Shown here in pieces: positions 1 to 8,669 of a stretch of DNA of 64,000 nt. The DNA is from Sporolactobacillus sp. Y61 (GTDB lineage Bacteria; Bacillota; Bacilli; Bacillales; Sporolactobacillaceae). The translations under genes were made by a program, and so were the position numbers. The notes under the pieces are model-generated. The model ran no database searches, had not been told where the DNA came from, and saw nothing but the letters and a program-made list of their open reading frames with translations. Position 1 is the stretch's first letter. Each line of letters opens with the position of its first letter. Location: contig NZ_CP159510.1 of assembly GCF_040529185.1 (NCBI RefSeq), forward strand, positions 496,001-560,000, given 5' to 3'.

Positions 1-198
1 GGGTTCATTGGATCATTTACAACTTTCTCCGCCTTCGCACTGGAGACCGTTGAACTGATCCGGCGAAATCTGCTGCTTGCCTGTATCTACGCGGGGACCA
101 GTCTGTTCGGCGGGCTCGCTGCCGCTGCGCTGGGTTATCTGACCGCAAGACTCCTGTTAAATCGTCTGAAAGGAAGTCTGGATCATGATCATCAATAG
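1..198 (+). CDS. crcB: Fluoride channel subunit CrcB, C-terminal part
   Basis: This is the last 65 residues of a CrcB/Fluc protein whose start lies left of the window. Fluc proteins are small four-helix channels that pass fluoride out of the cell as antiparallel dimers. The visible part holds the family motif GSFTTFSAFALE (the phenylalanine-lined pore segment), then a final hydrophobic helix and a His/Asp-rich tail. Its stop overlaps the start of a second crcB at 185, so the two are translationally coupled and may form a heterodimer, as in other Bacillota with paired genes. The family call is firm. Heterodimerisation is inferred from the pairing. Confidence 0.9.
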   Translation, partial: GFIGSFTTFSAFALETVELIRRNLLLACIYAGTSLFGGLAAAALGYLTARLLLNRLKGSLDHDHQ

Positions 199-553
199 TT
201 TCCTGGTTGCCCTTGGCGCGGGCTTCGGCGTTCTGGCCCGAGTGCTGGTGACGCAGTGGATCATGCGAAAATGGACGTTTTCATTCCCCCTGGCCACTTT
301 CCTGATTAATCTTTCCGGATCCTTCCTGCTCGGACTGGTAACGGGTTCTGCTATCCGCCCGGATCTGGCATTGTTACTCGGCACCGGATTTCTCGGTGCC
401 TATACGACATTTTCAACTTTCAATGTGGAAAATATCGAACTGATCCGCCGCAGGAAAATAAAAACGATGATGACTTACGCGGGCGGGAGCCTTTGTTCAG
501 GCATTCTTGCCGCTTTTCTCGGACTTTCCGCCGGGGTCTGGATCACCGGATGA
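185..553 (+). CDS. crcB: Fluoride channel subunit CrcB, second of a tandem pair
   Basis: This 122-residue protein is full length for the CrcB/Fluc family and has four hydrophobic segments. It carries the conserved NLSGSFLLG stretch (about residues 38-46) and the pore motif GAYTTFSTFNVE (about 74-85). The gene exports fluoride and protects enolase and pyrophosphatase. Its ATG lies inside the end of the upstream crcB, a 14-base overlap, so both subunits are made from one transcript. Any fluoride riboswitch would sit before the first crcB, outside the window. Confidence 0.92.
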   Translation: MIINSFLVALGAGFGVLARVLVTQWIMRKWTFSFPLATFLINLSGSFLLGLVTGSAIRPDLALLLGTGFLGAYTTFSTFNVENIELIRRRKIKTMMTYAGGSLCSGILAAFLGLSAGVWITG

Positions 554-625
554 TTTGACGAATGAGAGGGACCCGTCTATCCTGTTGGACAAGAAACTTC
601 TAAATCTGGAGAAGAGGCATATACA

Positions 626-1507
626 TTGAACAGATCTGCTTTTATTAAATTAAGTGTGGCTATGGCGATCTTTGGATCGATCGGTTACTTTTCCCGACTG
701 AGCGGACTTCCTTCGATTGAACTCGTTTTTGTTCGCTGTATCAGTGCCGTGGTGTTCCTCACGGCGTACTTGCTGCTTAGTGGACATTATAAGAGGGAAA
801 AATGGAATAGAAAAGAAATGACCGTCATCATCCTGGGCGGAGTCTTTCTCGTTTTGAACTGGGTATTCTTCTTTGCTTCGTTCGAAAAAACCGCAATCAC
901 TGTCGGCATTTCCATCTATAATCTGGCTCCGATCCTCGTCCTTGTCATCGGCTGGGTCTTCTTCAGAGAGCGGGTCAAAATACTCGGCGTATTAGCCGTT
1001 CTGCTTGCCTTTACCGGCACCGTCCTGATCTCCGGTCTCAGGGCAGCGGATCTTGCGGCAGGCGGAAGACCCCTCGTCGGGGCATGCTTTGCGCTGATTG
1101 CTGCCGTTTTTTACGCCCTTGTCATCATTACCGGGAAACATATTCAACAGGCAAGTCCTTACCTTGTGACCATCATCCAGACATTCATCGGTGTCCTTAT
1201 GCTCTTCCCTTTTGTTCACTTCACGCTGTACAGCGATCTGACACCGGCCGAATGGCTGTACAGTATCCTTACCGGTATCGTCCATACCGGTATCGTGTAT
1301 CTTCTGTTCTACGGAAGCATCCGCTCGCTGTCGACACCGGTTGTCTCTGCACTGACCTATCTCGATCCGCTCACAGCTATTCTGCTTGATGTGCTGGTTA
1401 TCGGATTTGTACCCTCGAACCTGCAGATCCTTGGCATTCTCATGATTTTCATTGCACTCTCTTATACCCTTTTCAAATCACAAAAACCTGAACGGACCCG
1501 GACGTGA
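626..1507 (+). CDS. EamA/DMT-family transporter
   Basis: This 293-residue integral membrane protein has about ten hydrophobic helices in two EamA repeats (roughly 8-135 and 150-285). That is the usual architecture of drug/metabolite exporters of the RhaT/YdcZ type. The TTG start at 626 is chosen because GGAGAAGAGG (608-617) precedes it at normal spacing. The substrate cannot be told from sequence; relatives export amino acids, nucleosides or toxic metabolites. It stands alone, about 70 bases after crcB, and could share that transcript. Confidence 0.8.
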   Translation: MNRSAFIKLSVAMAIFGSIGYFSRLSGLPSIELVFVRCISAVVFLTAYLLLSGHYKREKWNRKEMTVIILGGVFLVLNWVFFFASFEKTAITVGISIYNLAPILVLVIGWVFFRERVKILGVLAVLLAFTGTVLISGLRAADLAAGGRPLVGACFALIAAVFYALVIITGKHIQQASPYLVTIIQTFIGVLMLFPFVHFTLYSDLTPAEWLYSILTGIVHTGIVYLLFYGSIRSLSTPVVSALTYLDPLTAILLDVLVIGFVPSNLQILGILMIFIALSYTLFKSQKPERTRT

Positions 1508-1704
1508 AGAAAGACTTGCAGACATCCGCCACAAATAGTTTCATATCATCAGATGTTGCAGCTGGTTTGACCATTTCGGGGGGGGTATAAAAAGCAGGGA
1601 AAAGCCCGGCAGATCAGCCCATTCTGCCATGCCGGTATTTCTTCCAAATAGGAAACAGCTTACTGAAAGAACGACCCGTTCACACATGAAACGAGAGAAA
1701 ATGA

Positions 1705-1733
1705 TATAATAGAAGATGTGAGAAACTTCTCAC
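1705..1733 (+). promoter_or_regulatory. Candidate promoter -10 with adjoining palindrome
   Basis: A perfect TATAAT lies at 1705-1710, ahead of the glycosyltransferase gene. Right after it is a palindrome with arms GTGAGAA (1718-1724) and TTCTCAC (1727-1733) around a two-base centre. Its position at the expected transcription start is that of an operator. No good -35 hexamer is visible at 17-base spacing, so the promoter is tentative. Confidence 0.45.
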
Positions 1734-1756
1734 AAAATTTCAGAGAGGATGTTGCA

Positions 1757-2998
1757 ATGATGGAAGTGCCTGTTGCCACTTCATTTAAGCCCGTCCCGGA
1801 TGGAGATATCCATGATTATGACGGGATTATTAACTACTTTAACTTTGCGCCGGTTCGTCAGCAGCTTTTGCCAAAGTATAAGTCGATTACTTTTGTAACG
1901 ACAGGAATCATTCCCTATGATGGCGGACAGACGACGATGCTCCACTTAGGTACGGAACTGAGTAAGCGCGGGTTTGACGTGTATTACCTGTCTTATTTAC
2001 CTCAGTCCCGGAAGGAAATGGAAATCGATGCTGAATTTAATTATTCAGGCTATCAGGGTACCTGCCTGGACGTCAGCCATCTGGCAAGTCACCAGTCGGA
2101 TATCTGGCTTGGCACATTATGGGAGTCTGTCTATGTATTCAAAGATAAACCCGGATACAAAGCCTATTTTGTCCAGGACTATGAACCTTACTTTTATCCT
2201 TACGGAGATCGATTCTATCTTTCTTTCAAAACATATGAATTAGGCCTGCATATGATTTCTCTTGGCCCATGGTGTGCCCAGATGATCAGGGAACATTGCA
2301 GAATCACCAGCCCGCTTGACGTCATCCATTTTCCGGTCGATGTAGCCAACTATCCTTACTCCCCAAGAAATTTCATGGCTTATAAGAATAAGAAAGAAAT
2401 CAATCTTGCTGTCTATACTAAGGTCGACAGTCCGCGTCGGGCACCAATTTCCATCCAGATTATACTGAATAACTGTATCGAACTTTTCAGGGATCAGGGT
2501 TACACGCTGAATATTACCTATTTTGGTTCCGATAAATCCGAATCCTTTATTAACGGCAGAAATGTCGGGCGATTAACAAAGAAGCAATTAAAAGAGCTGT
2601 ACCTTGCCTCTGACTTCGGCATTGCTCCATCCATGACGAACTTCTCACTGGTCACTTATGAAATGATGAGTGTCGGTTTACCTGTCATCGATTTTTATGA
2701 AGGAACAGGTTTAAGCTTTATGCCCAAAAATTGTGCGCTATTCTGTCATCTGGATGAAAACAGTCTTTCCCGGACGGTCCATCAGGCAATGAATCACCCG
2801 GAAATCATTCAGAATACGGTTAATCACGCACGGCGTCATCTCAAATCAATACCCTGGAAACAAACTGTAGATGATTTTGTTGCCGTTATAAACAAAATAG
2901 AAAGTAAACACAGCAGCCTGGCTAATAAAGAATACCTGGTGCCGGCCAAACACAGCGACCCGGATAATAAAGAACACCTGGCGCCGGCCGAGCCTTAA
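1757..2998 (+). CDS. Glycosyltransferase, WsaF/rhamnosyltransferase-like
   Basis: This is a roughly 413-residue cytoplasmic glycosyltransferase with a GT-B type layout. The N-terminal half has a sugar-acceptor Rossmann region with GGQTTMLHLGTEL and FVQDYEPYFYP; the latter resembles WsaF-type rhamnosyltransferases of surface polysaccharide synthesis. The C-terminal half has the donor-site stretch LASDFGIAPSMTNFSLVTYEMM. The start is placed at the ATG at 1757 (SD GAGAGG at 1743-1748); an upstream GTG at 1718 lies inside an operator-like palindrome. The C terminus ends with two copies of a short repeat (NKEYLVPA and NKEHLAPA). It is a lone gene, so the polymer it builds is unknown. Confidence 0.65.
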   Translation: MMEVPVATSFKPVPDGDIHDYDGIINYFNFAPVRQQLLPKYKSITFVTTGIIPYDGGQTTMLHLGTELSKRGFDVYYLSYLPQSRKEMEIDAEFNYSGYQGTCLDVSHLASHQSDIWLGTLWESVYVFKDKPGYKAYFVQDYEPYFYPYGDRFYLSFKTYELGLHMISLGPWCAQMIREHCRITSPLDVIHFPVDVANYPYSPRNFMAYKNKKEINLAVYTKVDSPRRAPISIQIILNNCIELFRDQGYTLNITYFGSDKSESFINGRNVGRLTKKQLKELYLASDFGIAPSMTNFSLVTYEMMSVGLPVIDFYEGTGLSFMPKNCALFCHLDENSLSRTVHQAMNHPEIIQNTVNHARRHLKSIPWKQTVDDFVAVINKIESKHSSLANKEYLVPAKHSDPDNKEHLAPAEP

Positions 2999-3529
2999 AA
3001 TCTGATCTGTTCAATCATATTAGGGGCCGACGATTCTGTATTCATGAACCGGCAGAGGCAGAGACTGTCTGAAGGATATACAGGCAGTCATGCAAAAGCA
3101 ATCTGCTCTGCTCATCAGCAGAAGGTAAAACACTATTTCCTTCTCTGCTATGCTATCATATATTCATCTTTTTTTATACATTTTCACCCATTTTTTTTGT
3201 AAATATTTTACGGTCCGACCGGCCTCGCAGAGACGGGACAGATTCAGGTCCATTTCGCCTCTGTTTACTGATTCCTTCTTCAGGAAGATCCTGAATGGGC
3301 GAACGTCTGAGACCGCCGGATTTGACTATGATACAGGAGGTTTTTAGATTGATCTATTTGTTCAAATGTCTGACGCAGCAGCAAAACGGTCCTCCCATTC
3401 CTTTTTCTGATCTATTTATGAAAAAAAGTTGCTGACGCATCAGGTGCATCAGCAGGAAACAGGCAGATTTTGCCCTTCTTTATTTATCTGTTCAGTCTGA
3501 ATTTTCATCCCCGGTCATCTCCTCGCGTT
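2999..3529. other. Intergenic region between the glycosyltransferase and jetC
   Basis: No convincing gene is seen here. An imperfect hairpin (3063-3071 with 3081-3089) follows the glycosyltransferase but has no T-run. AGGAGG at 3335-3340 sits 8 bases before a TTG that opens a 28-codon frame (3349-3435, start MIYLFKCL). That frame runs into the minus-strand terminator and may be spurious. Confidence 0.4.
3421..3453 (-). terminator. Intrinsic terminator of the jet operon
   Basis: On the minus strand, a nine-pair stem (GCTGATGCA with TGCGTCAGC, one G-U pair) is followed after AAC by seven T residues (3421-3427 on the plus strand). It lies about 75 bases after the jetC stop and fits as the end of the four-gene transcript. 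Confidence 0.8.
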
Positions 3530-6500
3530 TTAGTCAAATAATCCGAGCTGCTCCGTTTCTCCCAGCCGTTCAAGACTCTGAGGGTCCTGGTCTTCAAAAA
3601 AGGCTTTACGGATCCATTTCTCTTTTGTCATCACCTGTTTGCCGGAAGCTGTCGCTCCTCTGAGGCGGCAACTGTAGATCACCGGAAAATAATCCTGCAG
3701 AAACTTGCCTTCAGCCAGAGCCGTGAGGGCAATGATTTGAAAACCAAGCTGCTGTGCCACGAAAAAGACAGGATTCAGTACATGATCACTTGATGCCTGA
3801 CCAAAGGGGTTGTCCAGGATGACGGCCCGGTTCAGTTTCGCACCGGATTTCAGATATTTCTTTTTCTCAGCGACATAATTGAGAATCCCCAGAAACAGAG
3901 TCATATTCTTGCTCCATTTTTCTCCCCCGGACCAGATATTACTCTGCTCCCATGAGTAGGAACGGGTCGTCACCAGGCTGTCATTTGTGACCTTCCTGCA
4001 CGTCACCTTCATCGCCTGATTGTCCATCACCACCCGGATCAGCTGTTTGGACTGAAGCCACATATCCAGTTCCCGGCGGATTTTGCCTGTATCAGGATGC
4101 CCCTCTTCATCCTGAAAGCGTTCATTATCCAGCTGCTGAAGGATCCAGTCTATATAATTCCGAATCCTTGCTTTTCCTTCTTCCTCACCCCAGTTCGGTA
4201 TCGTAAAGGAGTAGATGGCCTTCCAGTCGTTCTGAACTTTTACCCGGGTCTTCTTTGGAATCTGTTTCAGTTCTTCCGTCAGCGTCCGCAGATGCGTATG
4301 AATCTGATCAATAAACAACTGAAGGTCTTTATCACTCTTGCGGATATGCTCACGCGCGTAATGCGATATGCTCTCTATACGCTCCGACATATTATGTCTG
4401 AACGCCATAATCTCTTCATATTTTTGTTTGGTTTCCACACCGCTGATCGCCATTTGCCGCAGCTTGACATCGGAAATTCTTTTACGGCAGAAGTCTCTGA
4501 ATTGCCTCTGGGCGTCTTCCACAGACTGACGCCCCTGATTGACTTTATTCCTGTTTTCCTTTAAAGCCCGTTTGACAGCCGTCACGAATTTTTCACGGCT
4601 GTAGCTGAATGTCATCAGTTCTTCATTGGTCAGACTGACCGGTTCCAGGTCCGGCGCTTTAAAGTGATGGGCTTCTTCAAACATTTCAAGCTGATACTTT
4701 GCCGACTCCAGCACCTTTAACTCTTTTGCAATCCGGTCCGCTGTCTGATCGATGGATGTTTTCTGTCTGGTCAGATTGTCTTTTTCTTTCTTCAGCTCTT
4801 CACGTACTTCGCCGGGTTGCCTGTCAAAGGGGATGACCGGCTCATTGGCGTATCTGCTTTTGAACTGGCTGATCAGCATTTCCGTTTTACTTTCCTGCCT
4901 GTCTTTCCCGGTTCTCGCCTGCTGCACATCCCGATCCCGCTGCTCCTTCTCCCCGGAAAGCAGCGAAATCCGCTCACGCAGGGCATCGATCTGCTGCAGG
5001 CCGTCCGGCGGGAATGCCCGCGATTCATCAATGTCACTGTCATCCTGCTTCAGTTCGTCCATGTCCTCAAGCAGTTTCCGGATACTTTTCTGCGCCATAT
5101 CCCGTTTTGTCACCCATTCGCTCCGATCCTGGGCGATATTTCTCAGTTTCATTTCTGTGATTTTAATGCGCTCCTGAATAACAGGCTTACTCTCATTCGT
5201 CTCGGCGGGCGTTAAGGACCTGAGTGCCAGATATTCTTCATTTTCCCGGCTCATACCCAGCCGGACCTCCACCTGATTTCGGCGACGCGTCAGTGACGCG
5301 CTTTTTTCTTCCAGCCTGACAAGTTTCCCTTCAATCGCTGCTCTTTCTGCTGAGGCCGCCTGAAGTTTTTCTTCAGTGTCCCGTTCGATCTTACGCTCAG
5401 AAGCAAGCTCATTTTCAATCTGCAGATAGTCATGGCCTTTCTCGATATAACGCTCGCGCCCATTCTTTTCCTCACGGTACCGGGTTTCTTTTTCTTTGCT
5501 CATTTTCATTTCATTCTGTAATCTGCCCAGTACCTGATCTATCTGCTGCAGGGCAACCATCTGCTTTTCCCTCTGATTCCTTAAGTCACTAAGCTCTGTT
5601 CTCTGCGCTTCAACCGTATCATAGGGATAAAGCGTCAAAAATTTTCGGAAGGCAAGCAGTCCTTCCTTCCATTGATCTCTCTGGCCTTCTTTAGCCCGGC
5701 GTTGCGCGGTCCTCTGCCCGGCATCGGCAGCCAGATGGGCCTTCCACGCTTTAAAAGACGCAGCGTCGATGTTTTCCTTCCAGTGGACCGGAGCGACCCA
5801 GGATCCTGGCATGTCCTGATCCTGAATGGTAAGGGCCTCTTCAGTCGTCAGTACGTTAACCGGATACTGCAGGCGATCTGAAATATGACCGAGTTTATCG
5901 ATCACTTTCTCCTTGTTTGCCTGAGTGGTCACAAGAGTCAGCGGCCATAACGAATAACCCAGATATTTCTCGCGCTCCTGATCACTCATGGTCTGCAGGA
6001 ATTCCACCCCTGTGACGAGGTAGTCAAACTGATTTTTCCAGGAAATCAGCTGCTTTTCCAGAAAAGGATCAGAGAAAAACAGGTCCTGACTGCCATAATC
6101 ATCCACAAATCGCAGTGCCACACGTTCTTTAAGGAGCAGATCCTCATGCTCCTGCTCCAGGCGGTCGATATTTTCATTCAGCCTTTTTTCAATCGAATCG
6201 GGGTTCAGATAGACATCTTCAAGGGTGGCCCACTGTGGGCGCAAAACAGAAAGCTGACGCCTCAGATCTTGCTCCGATTTTTCCATATGGGCAAGGGCAT
6301 CTTTCAGTCGGTCGATTTCGCGGGTCGTTGCGCCCTGCTTTTTTTGAAGATCCGCCTTCTGCTGCTCCGCAGCCTCACTTTGCGTCTGATCGTCTTTCTG
6401 TTTCTTCACCAGAGCGATGATCGCTTCGTCCAGATATTGGACGCGTTCCTGCCAGTGGGCAAGCTGCCCGGCTACTGTCTCCTGAACCGGATCGGTGAGC

Positions 6501-7945
6501 AGTTCGCGCTTTAACTTATCGAGTTGCTTCAGGTGCGTCTTTATGATACCCTGCCGTTCTGAAAGGCGGCGGCTGAAGCCCTGCTCCGTTTCTGTGGCCG
6601 TCTTCTTTTTGTGGTTAAGCTCAGACAGACGTTTCTGAACCGGATGAAGCCGCGCGTCAATTTCCTCCAGTTCCTTTTCAAGGGATTTTAACTCTTTTTC
6701 ATAACAGCCAAGCAGTTCCCGCTTTGCGCGTTGCAGCTGCTGATCGAGCGTGCGCACATCCTCTTTCCGGTCAAACTGATCAAGCTGATGTTGATAGAGG
6801 CGCAGGGCATCTTCCTGTTCCTGTTTTTCCCCGTTTGCTTTGGCCCATTTCAGCGTCACAAACTCGTGACGCTTCTCTTTCAGCTCATCCTGCGTGCGGG
6901 CCAGAGCAGAGCGCGCCTGATTTAACCGTGCTGCACACTTTTCAAGTGCCAGGCGTTCGATATAGATTTCGAATGAATCTTCTCTGACCTGATGCGTGTG
7001 ACTGGCAGCCTGCCACTTCATGAAGCGTTCATGCGTTTTGTCCTGGTCGGCCCGCCACTGATCCTGCTCCTGAATCAGCTCGTTCCAGATCCCCTTTGCA
7101 CGGCGTCTGGTCTGATCATAATCTTGCTGCGCGCTGTGAAGCGTTTCGCAGGTCTTGCTGTAAGTTTCCAGCTCAGCACTGATTTCTTTATTTTCCTCGA
7201 GCGTCTCATTCAGTCTTTTATAGTTTCTTAAACTCTCCAGCTGCCCTTCAAAAAGGCTGGCAAAAAGATGGCGGTCGTGTCCGACGATGGAATCTTCCAC
7301 TGTCGGAATCAGCAGACGGTCAAACAGCTGGTTGGTTGTTTTGCATTCATCAAAAAAGGCATCCACACCGCCTTCAGAACTGTTGATCTTCACAACGCTT
7401 TCCCATTCGCCGGAAATGATCTGGTACTGATCCTCCAGAAAGGCTTTATAATCTTTAATGGTTTTAAAGGTTTGCGCAACCGGCGATTTCTCACTCATCC
7501 CGCTGTAATAGTCCTGGATTTCCACCCGTTCTGCCGGGCGTTTACCGCCCTTTATCTCCCGGACAAACGGGATCCCTTCGATACCCTCCGGATCATTTTC
7601 ATTGTACTCATAAACATACCTCAGGGAGTCGAGATTATTCTTGACCAGAAACAGCGAAACGGCGGTGACCACATAGCGCCTCGGCCGTTCATGAATGATC
7701 CATTCGATCGCAATGTGGGCCGGCGCATCATGAAGCATCAGCGTATTTTTAATTTTACGATTTGCCAGATCCGTGTGCGGCAGAATCGCCTGAAGCACCG
7801 TCTGGATAAATACCGTTTTACCGCCGCCGTTTTCAATGAGAATTGCTCCATTATGGCCGTCGAAACGAAAGAGTTCATCATTATAACGCTTGTTGCCCTC
7901 TTCATAGATCACATTGGTTAATCGGATCTTACTGATTGTCGGCAT
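3530..7945 (-). CDS. jetC: Wadjet protein JetC, SMC-like ATPase (MukB/MksB-type)
   Basis: This 1471-residue SMC-like protein is the motor of a Wadjet system. Such systems extrude DNA loops and cleave small closed circular DNA such as plasmids. The N-terminal head has the P-loop ENGGGKT at 38-44. Long, Lys/Glu/Gln-rich coiled coils with a central hinge-like region (about 560-760) follow. The C-terminal head has the ABC signature SGGEKW at about 1339 and the Walker B-like region LDNPFGQAS at about 1378. Its ATG follows AAGGAGGAG and overlaps the end of jetB by 17 bases. It is last in an operon ordered D-A-B-C. The ATPase class is clear, and the Wadjet call rests on the full gene set. Confidence 0.92.
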   Translation of the reverse strand: MPTISKIRLTNVIYEEGNKRYNDELFRFDGHNGAILIENGGGKTVFIQTVLQAILPHTDLANRKIKNTLMLHDAPAHIAIEWIIHERPRRYVVTAVSLFLVKNNLDSLRYVYEYNENDPEGIEGIPFVREIKGGKRPAERVEIQDYYSGMSEKSPVAQTFKTIKDYKAFLEDQYQIISGEWESVVKINSSEGGVDAFFDECKTTNQLFDRLLIPTVEDSIVGHDRHLFASLFEGQLESLRNYKRLNETLEENKEISAELETYSKTCETLHSAQQDYDQTRRRAKGIWNELIQEQDQWRADQDKTHERFMKWQAASHTHQVREDSFEIYIERLALEKCAARLNQARSALARTQDELKEKRHEFVTLKWAKANGEKQEQEDALRLYQHQLDQFDRKEDVRTLDQQLQRAKRELLGCYEKELKSLEKELEEIDARLHPVQKRLSELNHKKKTATETEQGFSRRLSERQGIIKTHLKQLDKLKRELLTDPVQETVAGQLAHWQERVQYLDEAIIALVKKQKDDQTQSEAAEQQKADLQKKQGATTREIDRLKDALAHMEKSEQDLRRQLSVLRPQWATLEDVYLNPDSIEKRLNENIDRLEQEHEDLLLKERVALRFVDDYGSQDLFFSDPFLEKQLISWKNQFDYLVTGVEFLQTMSDQEREKYLGYSLWPLTLVTTQANKEKVIDKLGHISDRLQYPVNVLTTEEALTIQDQDMPGSWVAPVHWKENIDAASFKAWKAHLAADAGQRTAQRRAKEGQRDQWKEGLLAFRKFLTLYPYDTVEAQRTELSDLRNQREKQMVALQQIDQVLGRLQNEMKMSKEKETRYREEKNGRERYIEKGHDYLQIENELASERKIERDTEEKLQAASAERAAIEGKLVRLEEKSASLTRRRNQVEVRLGMSRENEEYLALRSLTPAETNESKPVIQERIKITEMKLRNIAQDRSEWVTKRDMAQKSIRKLLEDMDELKQDDSDIDESRAFPPDGLQQIDALRERISLLSGEKEQRDRDVQQARTGKDRQESKTEMLISQFKSRYANEPVIPFDRQPGEVREELKKEKDNLTRQKTSIDQTADRIAKELKVLESAKYQLEMFEEAHHFKAPDLEPVSLTNEELMTFSYSREKFVTAVKRALKENRNKVNQGRQSVEDAQRQFRDFCRKRISDVKLRQMAISGVETKQKYEEIMAFRHNMSERIESISHYAREHIRKSDKDLQLFIDQIHTHLRTLTEELKQIPKKTRVKVQNDWKAIYSFTIPNWGEEEGKARIRNYIDWILQQLDNERFQDEEGHPDTGKIRRELDMWLQSKQLIRVVMDNQAMKVTCRKVTNDSLVTTRSYSWEQSNIWSGGEKWSKNMTLFLGILNYVAEKKKYLKSGAKLNRAVILDNPFGQASSDHVLNPVFFVAQQLGFQIIALTALAEGKFLQDYFPVIYSCRLRGATASGKQVMTKEKWIRKAFFEDQDPQSLERLGETEQLGLFD

Positions 7946-8669
7946 GCTGCTCCTCCTTAAAACCGTAAATAAATTCCAGAATCCCCTTGTTGTATTCCAC
8001 TTCCATGAAATAACGCTGAATGATGGTCTTCGCTTTCTCCGTCAGCCTGATTTCCTCATTCCCGATATCCTGAACCAGACCCTGATCGGCCAGAAAACGT
8101 TTCACCGTGTCGATAAAGCTCAGACGGCTGATTGTATTCCCGCTCTGCCTCTTCGCTGACTCCTTAATGTCGTCCATATCGTCCCACTTCTCAATGATCA
8201 GACGCCAGTTATAGGAAAACTCCTGCTCGAGCTGCTTCAGTTCCTCTTCATCATGCGTCTTCAGCTGATCGATGCGTTCCTGAATAAAACGCACCCATTC
8301 GTCCAGACGGAGAAACAGCCGTGTGGGCTCCTGACTTTGATAGGTATCATAGAAGCTGCCGAACAGGACCAGCGTGGCAAAATAGAGTAAATAGAGATCA
8401 CCGTTCGTCGCCCCTGCCCGCAGATAATGGCGTTTGATCCAGTCGTTACTGACATGAAACGGAGATAAGGTCGTCTCCGGTACCAGAAAAAGCTGCTCGC
8501 TGGTCACAATAATCACGCAGTCCACCTGCTTTGCAAAGGTATCAAGCAGTCCGCGTATCGCATCATCCGCGCGGTACAGCTGCACGCCGTCCATCCCCGT
8601 CTGACCGTCCCTTGCGAGCACGGTGTACAGCCGAAACGCCTGGATCACTTTCTGTTCAGGATAGTTCAT
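7929..8669 (-). CDS. jetB: Wadjet protein JetB (MukE/MksE-like, DUF6063-like)
   Basis: This 246-residue protein occupies the place of the small kite/MukE-like subunit, which bridges the kleisin and the SMC heads. It is mostly helical, with predicted winged-helix character at the C terminus (SRLSFIDTVKRFLADQGL). The ATG at 8669 is preferred over that at 8678, since GGAGG lies 9 bases ahead of it. The gene overlaps jetA by 14 bases and jetC by 17, so translation is coupled. From memory it resembles DUF6063, the type III JetB; a profile search would settle the type. Confidence 0.8.
   Translation of the reverse strand: MNYPEQKVIQAFRLYTVLARDGQTGMDGVQLYRADDAIRGLLDTFAKQVDCVIIVTSEQLFLVPETTLSPFHVSNDWIKRHYLRAGATNGDLYLLYFATLVLFGSFYDTYQSQEPTRLFLRLDEWVRFIQERIDQLKTHDEEELKQLEQEFSYNWRLIIEKWDDMDDIKESAKRQSGNTISRLSFIDTVKRFLADQGLVQDIGNEEIRLTEKAKTIIQRYFMEVEYNKGILEFIYGFKEEQHADNQ

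Noticed and set aside
3150..3347. 65-codon frame downstream of the glycosyltransferase
   Set aside because: It has a low-complexity start, no ribosome site and no resemblance to known proteins.
4097..7921. Long plus-strand open frames opposite jetC, up to 217 codons
   Set aside because: They are shadows of the 1471-codon jetC frame, lack ribosome sites and have no family resemblance.
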